In this document: in pieces, positions 46,492-58,980 of the stretch | Layout of the letters: every line of letters begins with the position of its first letter | How positions within the stretch are numbered: position 1 is the first letter of the stretch | Assembly: GCF_026210795.1 (NCBI RefSeq) | Contig: NC_089441.1 | Location: 1,922,001 to 1,986,000 of the forward strand | DNA: 64,000 nucleotides | Direction of reading: 5' to 3' | Origin: Rhizophagus irregularis | Taxonomy: Eukaryota > Glomeromycota > Glomeromycetes > Glomerales > Glomeraceae | The notes under the pieces: generated by a model | What the model saw: the letters and a program-made list of their open reading frames with translations, nothing else | Databases searched by the model: none | What the model was told of the DNA's origin: nothing | Translations under genes and position numbers: made by a program

Positions 46492-46943
46492 ACATAAATT
46501 ATTTACTTTTCTATTTTTGTTGATTCTGAACTAATCTGAATCGGAAATGCTTGACTATATGTAATGACTTGGTAAATAACTTGAATCGTATATTCATTCA
46601 ATTATTAACGCCAATGTTAAAATTTTCTTCTCCATCTAATAACCAATTAATCAGTAATGCGGAAATAATGGTTTGTAGAATTTATACAACAAATCAGTCA
46701 CCTCTCACACCTCGTTGTATATACAGTATGTGGATACGTATGTGAATTTATCACGTGATCCATTTGCAAAAATTTACGTCATGTGGTTACGCATAATCAG
46801 CCGACGTAATGGAAATACACACACAAATTTCCAATTATAGTATGTCGATCATTTATTTAACTATAAATTAATAACTGAAAAATATTCGATTACTCTCTTT
46901 CTCGAATTCTTACAATATTTTTTTAATAATACAACAAAAAAAA
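46492..46943. other. Upstream region of the next BTB gene
   Basis: It contains CACGTG-like sites (for example TCACGTGATCC near 46750) and an AT-rich lead-in to the start codon. Specific promoter elements cannot be assigned. Confidence 0.4.
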
Positions 46944-48451
46944 ATGGATTCAAGATTATATTCAGGAATTTTGAAAAATTTTGAAAATTTATTATCATCA
47001 AAGAAGAATTATGATGTTATTATTCAGGCTGGTGAAGGACTTAACCAAAGAGAACTTTTTGCTCATTCTACTGTACTTCGTTGTCAGTCAAATTATTTTG
47101 ATACAGCTTTTTCTTCTAGTTGGGCTGAGAAAAGGAATGGAAAATTTTTTTTTAAGAAACCAAATATTTCTCCATATATTCTTGAAGCTATTCTCAGGTA
47201 ACATATGACGAAAAATAATTAGAAAAAAATATATATATATATTATATATTTGATACGAATATTCCATTTACTTAATTTTTTTTTTTCTTTTTTAGATATT
47301 TATATTGTGGAAGTATAGAATTGAACACAATGTCTGGGACATATATTTTAAATTTATTGGTTGCTACAGATGAATTGGATTTACATTCACTTGGTGAATA
47401 TGTTCAGGACTTTTTTATAAAGTTTCAATACAAATTCTTAAAGAATGACCCTATTGCAATACTTGAAATTATTTTTCAACATGAAACTTTTACAAAATTA
47501 AAAGACTATTTTTTAGAAATAATCTGTCAAGAATCAGACATTTTATTTGGAACCGATAAAATTTCAGCTTTACCGGCACAGATATTAGAAACATTACTTT
47601 TACGAGATGACCTTGCATTAGATGAAATTGAAGTATGGAATAATTTGATTACATGGACTCATGCACAACAACCTACCGTTAAAGAAGATCCTCACAAATG
47701 GACTAACGAGGAATTAACATTAATGGCAAAAACATTATCTAGATTTATTCCGTTAATTAGATTTCATGATATTAGTTCAAAGGAATTTTATAACAAGGTG
47801 TTACCTTATCAGTATTTATTGCCAGAAAGATTGAGACTAGAAATTTTGCGATTTTATTTGGTTGGTGATTTAAGACAAATAGGTTCATTACCATCAAGAA
47901 TCTTGTGCAATGCTAATGAACTTGATTCCAATATTATTAATGCAAAATATCTGGCATTATTTGCACGTTGGATGGATAAAAAAGACAAAGTCTTAAAAAG
48001 AATGTCCCAAAATTTTAATCTTATTTTACGAGGTAGCAGGGATGGGTTTGATGCTGATACTTTTCATTTAAAATGTGATAATAAAGGACCAACAATCGTG
48101 GTCGCTAAAATTAAAGAAACGCATAAAATAGTTGGAGGGTATAATCCACTTGATTGGGAAGGACTCTCTCTTAAAAGTACACCAGATAGTTTTATATTTT
48201 TATTTGAAAGTTGTGATGATGTTAATGCAGGTAAGATTGGTAGAGTGATTAAAACGTCAAATGCTATTGTTTGTGATCCTTCGTGGGGACCTCTCTTCGG
48301 TAATTACGATAATGGTAGCAATGATTTAACTATGAATGCATATGGGAAGTGGACTTCTGCTACGAATGCTTATCCAAATATCAATATTCCAAGAAAATTT
48401 GAAGTTGATGACTATGAAGTTTATCAAGTAGTTTATCAAGTAGATAATTAA
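46944..48451 (+). CDS. BTB-BACK-TLDc protein, two exons
   Basis: Exon 1 is 46944-47197 and exon 2 is 47296-48451 across a 98-bp intron with a long T-rich acceptor tract; the product is 469 residues. BTB: YDVIIQAGEGLN, FAHSTVLRCQSNYFDTAFS. BACK: LLVATDELDLHSL, VWNNLITWTHAQQPTV. TLDc: FNLILRGSRDGF, GGYNPLDWEG, ending YEVYQVVYQVDN. The tail carries a short duplication (VYQV twice) not seen in relatives. It is the last of the plus-strand cluster and more diverged from the other three than they are from each other. Confidence 0.88.
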
Positions 48452-50993
48452 AATCTTCATATTTTTAGTAGATTTAGTTTTGTTTATTTATTTGCAACTA
48501 ATTGTAGTATTATATAAGGAAAAATGTGATAAAGTTATTATTTAAAAATAAAATTACGTTCATCAAATTTTTTTTTTTTTTTAAGGAAAAAAGAAAACAA
48601 TTTCAAATAAAAAGATCGTAAAATAAAAAAATCGTAAAATTAAAATGATATTATTTATAAAATAATAATTAATTTAAAAATATCAAGTTTCAACTTTTCA
48701 ATTACTATATTATTATTCCTACTTGTAACAGTTTCTAAATATATTACAATAAACAACAAACCAAATTATTAAATTTTATAGTTGTCCTGATTTAAAGAAT
48801 GAATTCTTTGCCAATTAAATAATTAAAATCATTTTCATTTTATTGAATTCTCCATTAAGAAATGTAATAATTAACCCATTAAAATAATTAATATAGTACT
48901 AAAAGTATATTTGTGGAGGATATTTCCAAAACAGATATATAATTTATGATATTTTCAAAAAATATATAAACAGCTTATGATATTTTAATTAGTTTATGAT
49001 ATTTTATTATTTTTATATAAAATATAAAATCTATAGTATATAACAAAATAATATAATTTATTAGAAAATATGAACAAATACATGAAATATAATTTCTATT
49101 ACTCAAAAATTTATATGCATAGTAATTTATATTCTCTTTTTAAGAAGAATCTTTAATACATTTATTTTATTTATTTTTAATCAGGTTAAAAGATTGCTAC
49201 AGTATGATTTTTCAATGAAGAAACCTCGATAGGGACTATAGTTAAAAAAAATATGATTTTTTTAATCAATTTAAATTTAAAAGGACTCGAGATTCAAAGT
49301 TTCCATATATATAAATATATAAATATGTGATTCAAGATCTACAAGCATTACATAATAACTATAATAACTTCTACACAGCTCCCTTATACAAATATAATAT
49401 TGATACTTTAATCCTGGAATAAGTAAATATTACACAAAAATGAAAATATCTGGCATTTACTACAAACTAATTTATAAAAATGAAGTTATTTAGCTTGTTT
49501 GTAATCTTTGACATAACTTATTCACTAGAAAAACCGCAATCATCTATCTACTATGTCTACGGACGAAGAAATATTATCCATTTATTATAAAATTACACAA
49601 TTGATGTTATCATATTATAATTTAAAAACTTTAAATAAAGGCAGACGAAAAAATAAATTAATTTTGAGATATTCTAATAGTTAGTTCAAACTCCAAGATT
49701 CTATGTAAAATAATCAATCATTTTATTGGTATTTAATATAAAATCAATAATAATAGTTCAATTAGTGAAGATGGAGTGTGTTCAAGAAATATAAAATTAA
49801 ATTGAGAGGCTTTTTTAGTAATGATTTTATCAAGCAATATTAGCTGGTATTACATACTATTTTTTAATAATAATGTTATGATAATATAAATATCATATCA
49901 ATAAAATATCAATTGTCTAGTTAAATTAATTAGGAAAATACACAAATTATTTTACCATAAATAATAAGAAAAATTATTTCGTTCTTTTTTTTGGCAAAAA
50001 TAAAAGATTTTTCTATTATATAAATAAATTATGTACTATATTAATATATTGTATAAAATTACTCCCTTTCATTAGAAGAGGGAATTATATGAAAATATTA
50101 TAGCTGAGCTACAAATAACATTAGTTTAATCAAAAGTAGCGAAGCAAATTAATATAATTAGATTAGATACTTTAATTTTCTATTTATGAAAAAAAAGCCC
50201 AAGATAATATAAATTGCTGTGTGGCATTTGGAGATGAATCCACCTGGTAAATTAATAGTAGAGAATTAAAACCTAAAGGCTGAATTCAACCAGCATTGTG
50301 ACAGACACTCCAAAGCATTTCCAGTCATATAAAGATTTCCTTTATTGGATTTTCATTATTGATGTATCTGGCTTGTAAGTTATTTCAGCAATTAATCTTT
50401 CAGGAAATAATATATACTGTATATTATATATTATTATATCGATATTTATTGAAATATATTAAATTCCCTTTAATTGTATGTAAAACTTACCATCATAATC
50501 CATCTATATTTTATGAGTTCATAAAGACAATAATTACAAAACAAACTACTTTAAAACATTATTTATGAACAGAAAAACATTCAACCCCCTAAGGGAATCA
50601 GGTCGAGTTTAGTCAGATTGTAAACCTGCACTAAAATATGAGTACATTGTAATAACTCATAACTCATATTGTGAAAAGTAAGAAATCTATATTATTTACA
50701 ATACTTTATATATAGGAAACAATAAACATGTATTTTTATTTTGCTGAGTAATATTGGATTTTAAATATTGCATTTGTAATAAAAATAGCATATTATTAGA
50801 GGTAAAGGAAAATATAGCAACTAATATTATTATATATTTTTTTAAAAACTAAACTGTCTTTAAACTGTAAATTAAATAACCATCACTGATTTCAATAATT
50901 TATAAATTTAATAAAATTTATTTATTTATTTTATATAAAAATCCAACAATTTAAACATACATAATATGAAACAAAAACTTTAATAAATAATTA
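48452..50993. other. Large AT-rich spacer
   Basis: About 2.5 kb of extremely AT-rich DNA between convergent BTB genes. The open frame at 50359-50568 lacks any domain and has low-complexity composition. No element ends or RNA genes are seen. Confidence 0.5.
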
Positions 50994-52516
50994 TTAATTA
51001 AAAAATTTTAAAGCTACCTGAAAAACTTCATAATCATCAATTTCAAAATTTCTTGGAATGTTAAGATTAGGATAAGAATTTGTTACAGAACTCCATTCAC
51101 CATGTTCAGTCATCATTATATCATTGCTACCAAGGTTATAAGATCCAAAAAGTGGTCCATAATTACTATAACAACGTACAGCATATTCTGGTTGTAATAC
51201 TCTACCTATTCTACCTGTAGTAATAATATTATAATTCCCAAAAGAATATATAAAACTCTCCGTTGTAGTTTTATCCCCATTTCCATTCCAATCAAGTGGG
51301 TTATATCCTCCAATTATTCGATTACTCCCTTTAATTTTAACAACTATAATTGTTGGACCTTTACCATCACATTTTTCATGAAATGAATTAGCATTAAATC
51401 CATCTCTACTTCCACGTAAAATAAGATTAAATTTGTATGGAATTTTTGTTAAGAGTACGTCTGCATCACCGATCCAACTTGAAAATAATGGTAGATGATC
51501 TGTCTTTACAAGAATAGAATCAATTGTACAAAAGGATCTTGATTGTAATGTTCCCATTGGTTTTATATCTGCAGCATAATGAAATTGCCAAATATCCTGA
51601 CTTAATCTTTCCGGTAGTAAACCTTGATAAGGTAATATTTTTTGGCAATATTCTTCTGAATTAATGTCATGAAATCTAATTAATGGAATAAACCTTGATA
51701 CTGTCCTTTCCATTAGTGCTGCCTCATCACTTGTCCACTTGGAAGGATCACCATTAACGGTTGGTTGTTGTTCATGAGCCCACAAAATCAATTTATCCCA
51801 CGCATCAATCTCATCTAAGGCAAGATCTTCACGTATAAGTAATGATTCTAATATGTGTGGTGGTATTTTCGAAATATTCTTCATTCCAAATATAATGTCT
51901 GGTTCTTGACAAATTACTTTTAAAAAATGTTCTTTTAATCTTGCAAGAGATTCATATTGAAAAATAACTTCAAGAATACCAACCGGATCCTTTTTTAAGA
52001 TTTCTTTTTGATCATAAAATAACAATTCTTGATGTTCATTTAAATATTCTTGAATATATTCACAAAGTGTATTTAAACCCAGTTCATCCGCGGCAACTAA
52101 TAATTTTAAAATATCCGGTCCGTCCTTGCTGCTCAAATCCATTTGTCCACAATATAAATATCTAAAATATATATATATATATAATTAAATAAGTAAATAA
52201 ATAAACGTGTTTATTTAAATTTTGTTATCTTTATTAAATAATTATTTTTTTAAAAAATATTTTATTATTTATATGCTTACCTGAGTACGACTTCAAAGAT
52301 ATGTGGAGAAATATTTGGTATCCTAAAATTATAATTTCCATTCTTAAATTCCATATCAAAAAAATTCGATTGACAACAAAGTATAGTGGAATGAGCGTAA
52401 ATTTCTTTTTGGTTTTGTCCTTCACCAGCTCGTATGATAACATCATAATCCTTTTTTGTTTCAAATAAATTTTCAAAATTCTTTAAAATTTCTAAACACA
52501 ATGTTGGTTCTACCAT
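50994..52516 (-). CDS. BTB-BACK-TLDc protein, two exons
   Basis: Exon 1 is 52516-52281 and exon 2 is 52161-50994, with a 119-bp intron at the family position; the product is 467 residues. BTB: YDVIIRAGEGQNQ, YAHSTILCCQSNFFDMEF; about six residues present in relatives (around AFSxxWAEKxDGK) are missing, so the BTB domain is shortened. BACK: LLVAADELGLNTL, AWDKLILWAHEQQPTV. TLDc: FNLILRGSRDGF, GGYNPLDWNGNGD, IDDYEVFQV. The start at 52516 is preferred over the upstream in-frame ATG at 52606, because the intervening run of lysines comes from a poly-A/T tract in the leader. Confidence 0.86.
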
Positions 52517-53091
52517 TTTTTTTTCTTTTCTTTTTTTCTTTTTTTTCTTTTTTTTTTTTGTAAACGGAGAATTTTGATTAAAAATGAATAATTTGTATAA
52601 CAACATAACAACAAATTTTTTATTCGAATAAAAATGATTTACATTACTGGATTTGGATTATTTTGAAACGATAAATAAAAAGTTGTGTAATTATATAAGC
52701 AAATATTTTCTTTATACTGTACAATGTACACAATGTACAATCGAATAGGTACTTTGAATGTTGGGCTGATTGTGTGTAACCACATGACGAGCTAAGATTT
52801 TAAGCGCAGCTATACCAGATTTAAATAATGTACCGCAGTACATTTAGTGAGACTTTTATTGCCAAAATGAGCAACATCATCACTCTATTTCGTAGACGAT
52901 CCACAATTAAATCACGTCATTTCCACGTCCCTTATATTTTAAGCTCTTTATCAGAATAAAAAGAGAAATTAAAGTGATTTTTTCCAAACTTTCAAACTTC
53001 TTCTTTTATTTTTTTTCAAAAATACTTTTTATAAAAATAATTTTTTTTTTATAACACGAACGAAAAATAAAAATAATAATAATAAGGAAAA
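52517..53091. other. Divergent intergenic region
   Basis: It separates the minus-strand BTB gene from the plus-strand DUF7918-like gene and so holds both 5' regions. T-rich and A-rich tracts lie next to both start codons. No defined motif is assigned. Confidence 0.45.
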
Positions 53092-54808
53092 ATGTTATTA
53101 GGAGGATTTTCATTAGAATTATTGGTAGACGGAAAGTTACTTAAAGAGTATAACGAGTCTGTTGATAAAAGAACTGTACATATTTATTCAATATTAATAT
53201 TTTTCAAATTTAAATTTATAATTTTTTTTTTTATTTATTTTTTATAATATTTTTGAATATTATTAGACTACGACAGGTGTTTCGTATGTACTCGACCAAA
53301 AAACTGGTGAAAAGGTTGAAAGGTGAAGTATTATATATTGTTTGTTTATTCGAGAGATTATTTATTATATCATTACCAAAGTCGTTAATCTTAATTACTG
53401 TAAACTATATAGTGATCAAACGTATTATGCAGCGGTAGATCAATTAGATAAAAATTATGAAATATTATTTGGAGCTAAAAAAGAATTATTTACTATGGGA
53501 GAACAATCTTCCGCCATATCTTTTCGAACAAAAATTTATGTTGATGGTCAATTGGATCGTTCTTTAAGATTAATTAATAAAGCTGTTAAAATTAAGAAAG
53601 ATGGATTCATTGGTGAAAAAAGAAAGAAAACTGCTTTAATGTTTGATCTTTCTAAATGGATGGAAAATGATGACGAAAGTATTGAAAAAGGTGAAACTCA
53701 AAATAATGATAGTGCAAACAACTTTTTGAGTAAAAGAAATGATACGAAGGAAGATATTAAGAATGATAATGACGATGACTTGAGTAATGAGAAGAAGCCA
53801 GACCAGAGTAAATTTGGGTATGGTGCCGTATCAGTTTACTTCTTCAACGCCAAAGATTTTGATAAAAATGAAACAGCGACTGGAAATCCTATACCGTTGG
53901 CTGCGTTACATTTACATTATCGTCCAACACAATGGCTCCTAGCAAGAGATATTCTTGCCAAGGAAGAGCCAAATGAGATCTTTGATGAGGCTCAAATAAT
54001 AAAAGAAGTTGATGATACGGTCCAGAAAACCGTTCAACAAGTCAAGCTTCATCCTGCTCATCCTGGAAAAAATAAAGACATGAACCAAGAACCTGATGAT
54101 GATGATTGCGATATTTCGGAATGGACAGGAAAGTTAGACCTGAGTGATGCACAAGAAGTTGTTGAAGAGAGCCAAGGAACGAAGAAAAAATCTCGTGGTA
54201 AAAAGGAAAAGAAAAATGTTGAGAAGGTAAAGAATGAAATGGAAGAACCTGCTGATAATGATAGCGATAAAGGAAAGTCAATTCCGAATGATACACAAGA
54301 AGTTATTGAAGAGAACCAAGGAGCGAAGAAAAAATCTCGTGGTAGAAAAGAGAAAAAGAATGTTGAGAAGGTAAAGAATGAAATGGAAGAATCTGCTGAT
54401 AATAATAGCGATAAAGAAAAGGATGACGTACAAGAAGTTGATGAAGAGAACCAAGGAACGAAGAAAAAATCTCGTGGTAAAAAAGAGAAAAGGAATGTTG
54501 AGAAGGTAAAGAATGAAATGGAAGAATCTGCTGATAATGATTGCGATAAAGGAAAGGAAGATGTACAAGAAGTTGATGAAGAGAACCAAGGGACGAAGAA
54601 AAAATCTCGTGGTAAAAAAGAGAAAAAGAATGTTGAGAAAGTAGAAAAATCTGTTGATAATGATTGCGATATTTCGGAATTGACAGAAAAGTTAACTCTG
54701 GACGACGCACAACAAACTGTTGAAGAGAAGAAAAAATCTCGTGATAAAAAGAAAAAGAATGTTGAGAATGTACCTGTAAACCGTTATAATTTGAGGCCGA
54801 GAAAATAA
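53092..54808 (+). CDS. DUF7918-like protein with charged repeat tail, three exons
   Basis: Exons 53092-53175, 53267-53322 and 53413-54808 have agreeing phases and give 511 residues. The N-terminal part (FSLELLVDGKLLKEY, SDQTYYAAVDQLDKNYEILF, RTKIYVDGQLDR, KKTALMFDLSKW, FGYGAVSVYFFNA) resembles the fungal domain DUF7918, of unknown function; this is recognition by pattern. The C-terminal about 200 residues are four to five copies of a roughly 42-residue unit with acidic (EVDEENQG), basic (KKKSRGKKEKKNVEKV) and acidic (EMEESADND) blocks, likely disordered or coiled-coil and nuclear-type in charge. The last residues are NRYNLRPRK. A longer single-exon reading from 53342 exists, but the spliced N-terminus fits the domain better. 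Confidence 0.7.
54150..54745 (+). repeat. Intragenic minisatellite coding the charged repeats
   Basis: GAAGAAAAAATCTCGTGGTA recurs at roughly 54180, 54326, 54467 and 54596, with a shortened fifth copy near 54730. Unit length varies (about 129-147 bp) by multiples of three, so the frame is kept. Long minus-strand open frames across this part are by-products. Confidence 0.75.
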
Positions 54809-55025
54809 GACAGTTTGTAAAAATGACTCGTGGTATGTAGCTTTAGTATACAATGTCGTTACAATATTATCTGTGCACACGTGACATAAATTTAAATTGA
54901 GGCGTAGTTGGCGTAGTTAATGCGCAATTTTAAATAATAAAAAAAAGAAAAAGTCAAAAATTTTATTTTTTATTTTTTACTTGTACAGAAATAAATAAAT
55001 AAAGTTCAGTTATAATATAAAATGT

Positions 55026-56570
55026 CTAAAAATTACGCTTCTTTTTAATTTGAAAAACTTCATATTCACTACAACTGAATTTTTTGGGGATTTTGATATC
55101 TGGATAAGAAACAGGCTTAGATTTCCATTCAGCCTTATTTTTCATAGCTAAATCATTACCACCTTCATAATTACCAAAACTAGCACCCCATTCTTTATAG
55201 CAACGTACAGAACATTCATTGGGTTTTACACGGCCAATGTTAGGAGTTTCAAGTTCATCAAAAGAAAATATGAAACCATCGGGAGAAGTTTTACTTCTAC
55301 CATTAGAATCCCAGTCTAGAGGATTATAACCTCCAACAATTCGTTTAGAATTTCTTATTTTAATAACAATAAGAGTTGGACCTTTGTTATCACATAATCT
55401 ATGAAAAGTTTGTGGATCCATACCATCACGACTACCACGTAATAATAAATTAAAATCATAAGGAATTATTTTAGCATTCTTATATTCAAATCCATCAATC
55501 CAACTTGAAAATGATAATACATGTTGAGTGGTTATTATTTTGGAATCAATCTTTGGTAAAGTAGCACGACGAATTGGACCGTTAACTTGAGCAGTTAAAT
55601 TTGGAACGGACGCCATAGAAGATCTTGTTCCTGGTAACATATGAGCTCTGAGAGCTTCTTGTTTAATTTCTTTTGGTATCAAATCTTCATAAGGTAAAAC
55701 TTTATTAAAAAAATCTTCACCCGAAATATCATGAAATTGAATTAAAGGTATAAATTTTTCCATTGTATTTTTCATCAAATCTATATCATCCCTTGACCAT
55801 TTATTAACATCATTATCTAAAGATGGATTTTTTGCAAATCCCCATACAAGTATATCATCCCATATAGATATTTCACGTATGAATAAATCTTCTCTTTTTA
55901 ATAATTGTATTAATACATCTTCTGAAAGGGATTTGAATTTATCCGTACCTAATAATATATGAGGTTCCGCACATAATGTTTTTAAACAAAATTCTCGTAA
56001 ATCAGCAAATATATCATGAGTAAATATTATATCGATCATATCTATAGGATGCTTTTGAAAGAAATATCTTTGATGTTTTTTCAAAAAATCTCCCACGTGA
56101 TCCTTTAATTTATGTAATTCCAATTCATTTGATGCCATATATAAATTCAAAACTTCAACACCATCTTCTTCATCAAGAATCACAGTTCCTCCGTAAAAGT
56201 AACTATTTTATGAGAGGAAGAATGAAACGAGAAAATAAAAAAAAAATTAAAATTTAAAATTTAAAATCGAAAAAAAAATAAATATTAATATCAATATTAT
56301 TCAAATTATTACATACCATAAAATATTACTAAAAGATCTTGGAGAAATATCAGGTCTTTTTATAATATATTTTCCATCGATTTTTTCAATTGAATTAATA
56401 GAAAATGCGTCACGAAAATATTGTGATCGACAACCGAGTATAAGTGAATGTGCATATAATTCTTTATAATCCGAATTTTTTCCTGCTTGTATCAATACAT
56501 CTTGATTACCTCCAGTTTCCAATAATAATTTTAAATCATATATTATATCTGGCCAAAATTTTTTTTCCAT
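55026..56570 (-). CDS. BTB-BACK-TLDc protein, divergent member, two exons
   Basis: Exon 1 is 56570-56317 and exon 2 is 56202-55026 with a 114-bp intron; the product is 476 residues. The intron is at the family position, but the split codon is TG|T (Cys) in place of AG|A (Arg). BTB: QDVLIQAGKNSDY, YAHSLILGCRSQYFRDAFS. BACK: LYMASNELELHKL, IWDDILVWGFAKNPSL. TLDc: FNLLLRGSRDGM, GGYNPLDWDSNGR, ending YEVFQIKKKRNF. The linker has an insertion rich in small residues (SSMASVPNLTAQVNGP). It is the most distant member here, so probably an older lineage. Confidence 0.86.
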
Positions 56571-56889
56571 TTTTTTTTTAATATGAAAGAGATGAAAGAG
56601 ATGAAAAAGTTTTAAGAAAAAAAAAAAAAATTTTTTTTTGCAAATAACGAAAAAAAAGCAGCTTTTTTTATAAATGTTTCTAAATTTACTTTGTATCCCA
56701 TTACCATGAAAAAATTAGAAATGTAGTGTGTAACTAAACAAAGGGATTTCTAATTGTATTATGTAATAACTTTTTTTTTTTCCTTTATAAAAAATCATTG
56801 AAAAATAATCAATTATAATATTACCACGAAAGCAAAGGTATTATGTAATAACTTTTAAATCAAAATATTAAAAAGTAGTACATATATCT
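56571..56889. other. Upstream spacer
   Basis: A/T-rich, with long A and T runs next to the start codon of the BTB gene. GGTATTATGTAATAAC occurs near 56839, partly repeated from 56757. Nothing else is recognised. Confidence 0.4.
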
Positions 56890-57400
56890 GTACATCTGTA
56901 TTTTCTGCATGTTTGTATGTCCGCATGTCCAGTCTATGAAGAGATACTTACTTCAAGAGGAAAAACTGAACTTTTAAAATCTTTTAAAATCAAGTACAAA
57001 TTAATAAAGTTTATGGTGATTATTTATCTGTACATATCCGTACATCTGTATTTTCTGCATGTTTGTATGTCCGCATGTCCAGCCTACGGAGATATACTTC
57101 AAGAGGAAATACTGAACTTTTAAAATTTTTTAAAATCAAAATTTTATTATGGGAATTATTTATCTGTACATATCTGTACATCTGTATTTTCTGCATGTCT
57201 GTATGTCCGCATGTCCAGCCTACGAAGATATACTTCAAGAGGAAATAACTGAACTTTTAAAATTTTTTTAAAATCAAAATTTTAAAAAAGTACAAATTAA
57301 TAAAGTTTAGGGGGATTATTTATCTGTACATATCTGTATTTTCTGCATATCCGTATGTCCGTATGCTAAGTCTACGAAGATATACTTCAAGAGGAAATGT
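56890..57400. repeat. Tandem repeat, about 140-bp units, four copies
   Basis: The block CATCTGTATTTTCTGCATG, then TGTATGTCCGCATGTCCAG, ATACTTCAAGAGGAAA and CTGAACTTTTAAAAT, recurs with starts near 56893, 57043, 57179 and 57331 (spacing 150, 136 and 152). Differences are small substitutions and indels. Open frames across it on both strands are explained by the repeat and are not genes. Confidence 0.85.
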
Positions 57401-58242
57401 ACCATACCTGGTATCATTCATGCAAATTTGCTTTCGGTCATGAAATTATTTTATTGAACCAAAAATAGCTTTTTATCGTTCTTAAAATATAATTTCTTTC
57501 TTTGTATTCGAAATTGTTTAAAAATTAAAATGTCACAACGTGGAAAATAAAATTCCTTTAGTTAATTGGCTTCCACATTAAATTATTACAATAGATATTT
57601 TTTAATTTAATGCCCGTCTATGCAGGAAAATTCTGCAGGAATTATGATGTAATATTTTGCAATCTGATTAATTTAGGTTGATACGTCGATACGCCATGCA
57701 TGATATTCGCTGAATAAAGATGTTTATCAGTTACTTGTTTACTAAAAAAAAAAATTTACCTTTGGTTAACATTACCGGTTAGTGAGTTGACGTGTATTTT
57801 CTGGAATTCAAACATTTTTTAGTTTGCGAAATTAAAGTGAGAAAACATAAAAATGTAACGAATTTATTTTCTAATTTCCTATATTTACAATAATAATAGT
57901 CCGGTTAGCAATTTGGTGCAGCTTCTTCCAATGTGTTCTAACGTTAGTGGTGAGTTAAATTGAGGTCTTAGCTCTACAGTTACGCCATCTGAAATATGAT
58001 GATGAATACTTAATGGATTGCTTCTGTCATTACTTCATCTATATGCTGGTAGCGTTTAAATTTTTTGGAATACACGCCATACAGTATATTGTGAACAATG
58101 AAAATGTAATTATAATTAGAGTATGTTAAAATGAAATATTTCATTACAACAATTTAATATTAAGAATTAATTTATTATATATTCGTTAAAATATTTCTCG
58201 ATAAAAATTGAATAAAAGACAAATTCATCCAAGTTTATAGCG
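57401..58242. other. Spacer with a GC-richer patch
   Basis: At about 57900-58090 the sequence is GC-richer and could be a coding relic on the minus strand, but I see no domain and no open frame of note. Confidence 0.4.
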
Positions 58243-58690
58243 TTATGTACAGTACAATGATTTATTACAAGACGAACAAATTTTTTTGTAAATTATCAGA
58301 AATTCTAGAAATTCTCTAATAATGATTAATAAAGGAAATTCGTATAAAGAAAAACCTAAAGTATAACTTATAAATCTTCTTTTACACGTAGTTTTAATAT
58401 TCTCTTGTAAATCATATTCAAATTCACAATTAAAAGGAAGATATCTACCTCCTAAATGTGTGTATATACAATATATATACAATATATATATATATATTAT
58501 AAAGATATCAAATACCAAATTTCTGTTTTTTTTACAAATATAAATAAATAAATCTAAATATAACAATTAGGAAATACATTACAAGTCTCATACCATGTAA
58601 TAAAAATATTTTTTCTTGTGAAGTTTCTTTTTTAAAAAAATACAGATAAAGAACGGATTTTAATTTCATTATTCTACTAAAAGAGAAAAT
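58243..58690 (-). pseudogene. Degenerate copy 1 of a tandem four-helix membrane protein family
   Basis: The last exon of the family is recognisable (LPFNCEFEYDLQENIK, CKRRFISYTLGFSLYEF) and ends in a shifted frame: the sequence for LQKNLFVL-stop is still there one frame over. Directly upstream the exon 2 start (EIWYLISL) runs into a TA-rich microsatellite; exons 3 to 5 and the signal-type first exon found in copies 2 and 3 are missing. The neighbouring upstream sequence at 58600-58740 still resembles that of copy 3 (63770-63900). Confidence 0.65.
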
Positions 58691-58980
58691 AAAACAATAA
58701 AAGATCTTGTGTGACGATATGTCGTCGTCTGTGTAAATGGAAAGCCATTTGTCGCAGTTTGTCGCACAAAAAATTATTAACATATCGATTATTGATAATA
58801 AGAAATAATAAGAATAGTAGCTCTTAAAATGTTTCATTTTGAGAAAAATCAACAGCTTAAATTATTTAATTAATCCAACTATTGTAAGGATAGACATTTT
58901 GAAAAACAAAAAATGACGTAATTATTCTAGCTAAAGCAAAAAAAAAAAGAAACTCGACATCAATATCAATTAATATCAAT

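Noticed and set aside
54042-54710. Long minus-strand frames opposite the charged repeat tail
   Set aside because: Explained by the repeat structure of the plus-strand gene; the translation is Phe/Leu/His-rich without a domain.
56917-57248. Open frames in both directions over the 140-bp repeats
   Set aside because: Repeat periodicity keeps frames open by chance; the coding sense is not conserved between units.
56890-57400. CRISPR-like array
   Set aside because: The units are long, contiguous and without spacers, and the context is eukaryotic.
58532-58852. 106-codon minus-strand frame upstream of membrane-protein copy 1
   Set aside because: It covers sequence that corresponds to the non-coding upstream region of copy 3 and the intron after exon 1, so the ORF is probably incidental.
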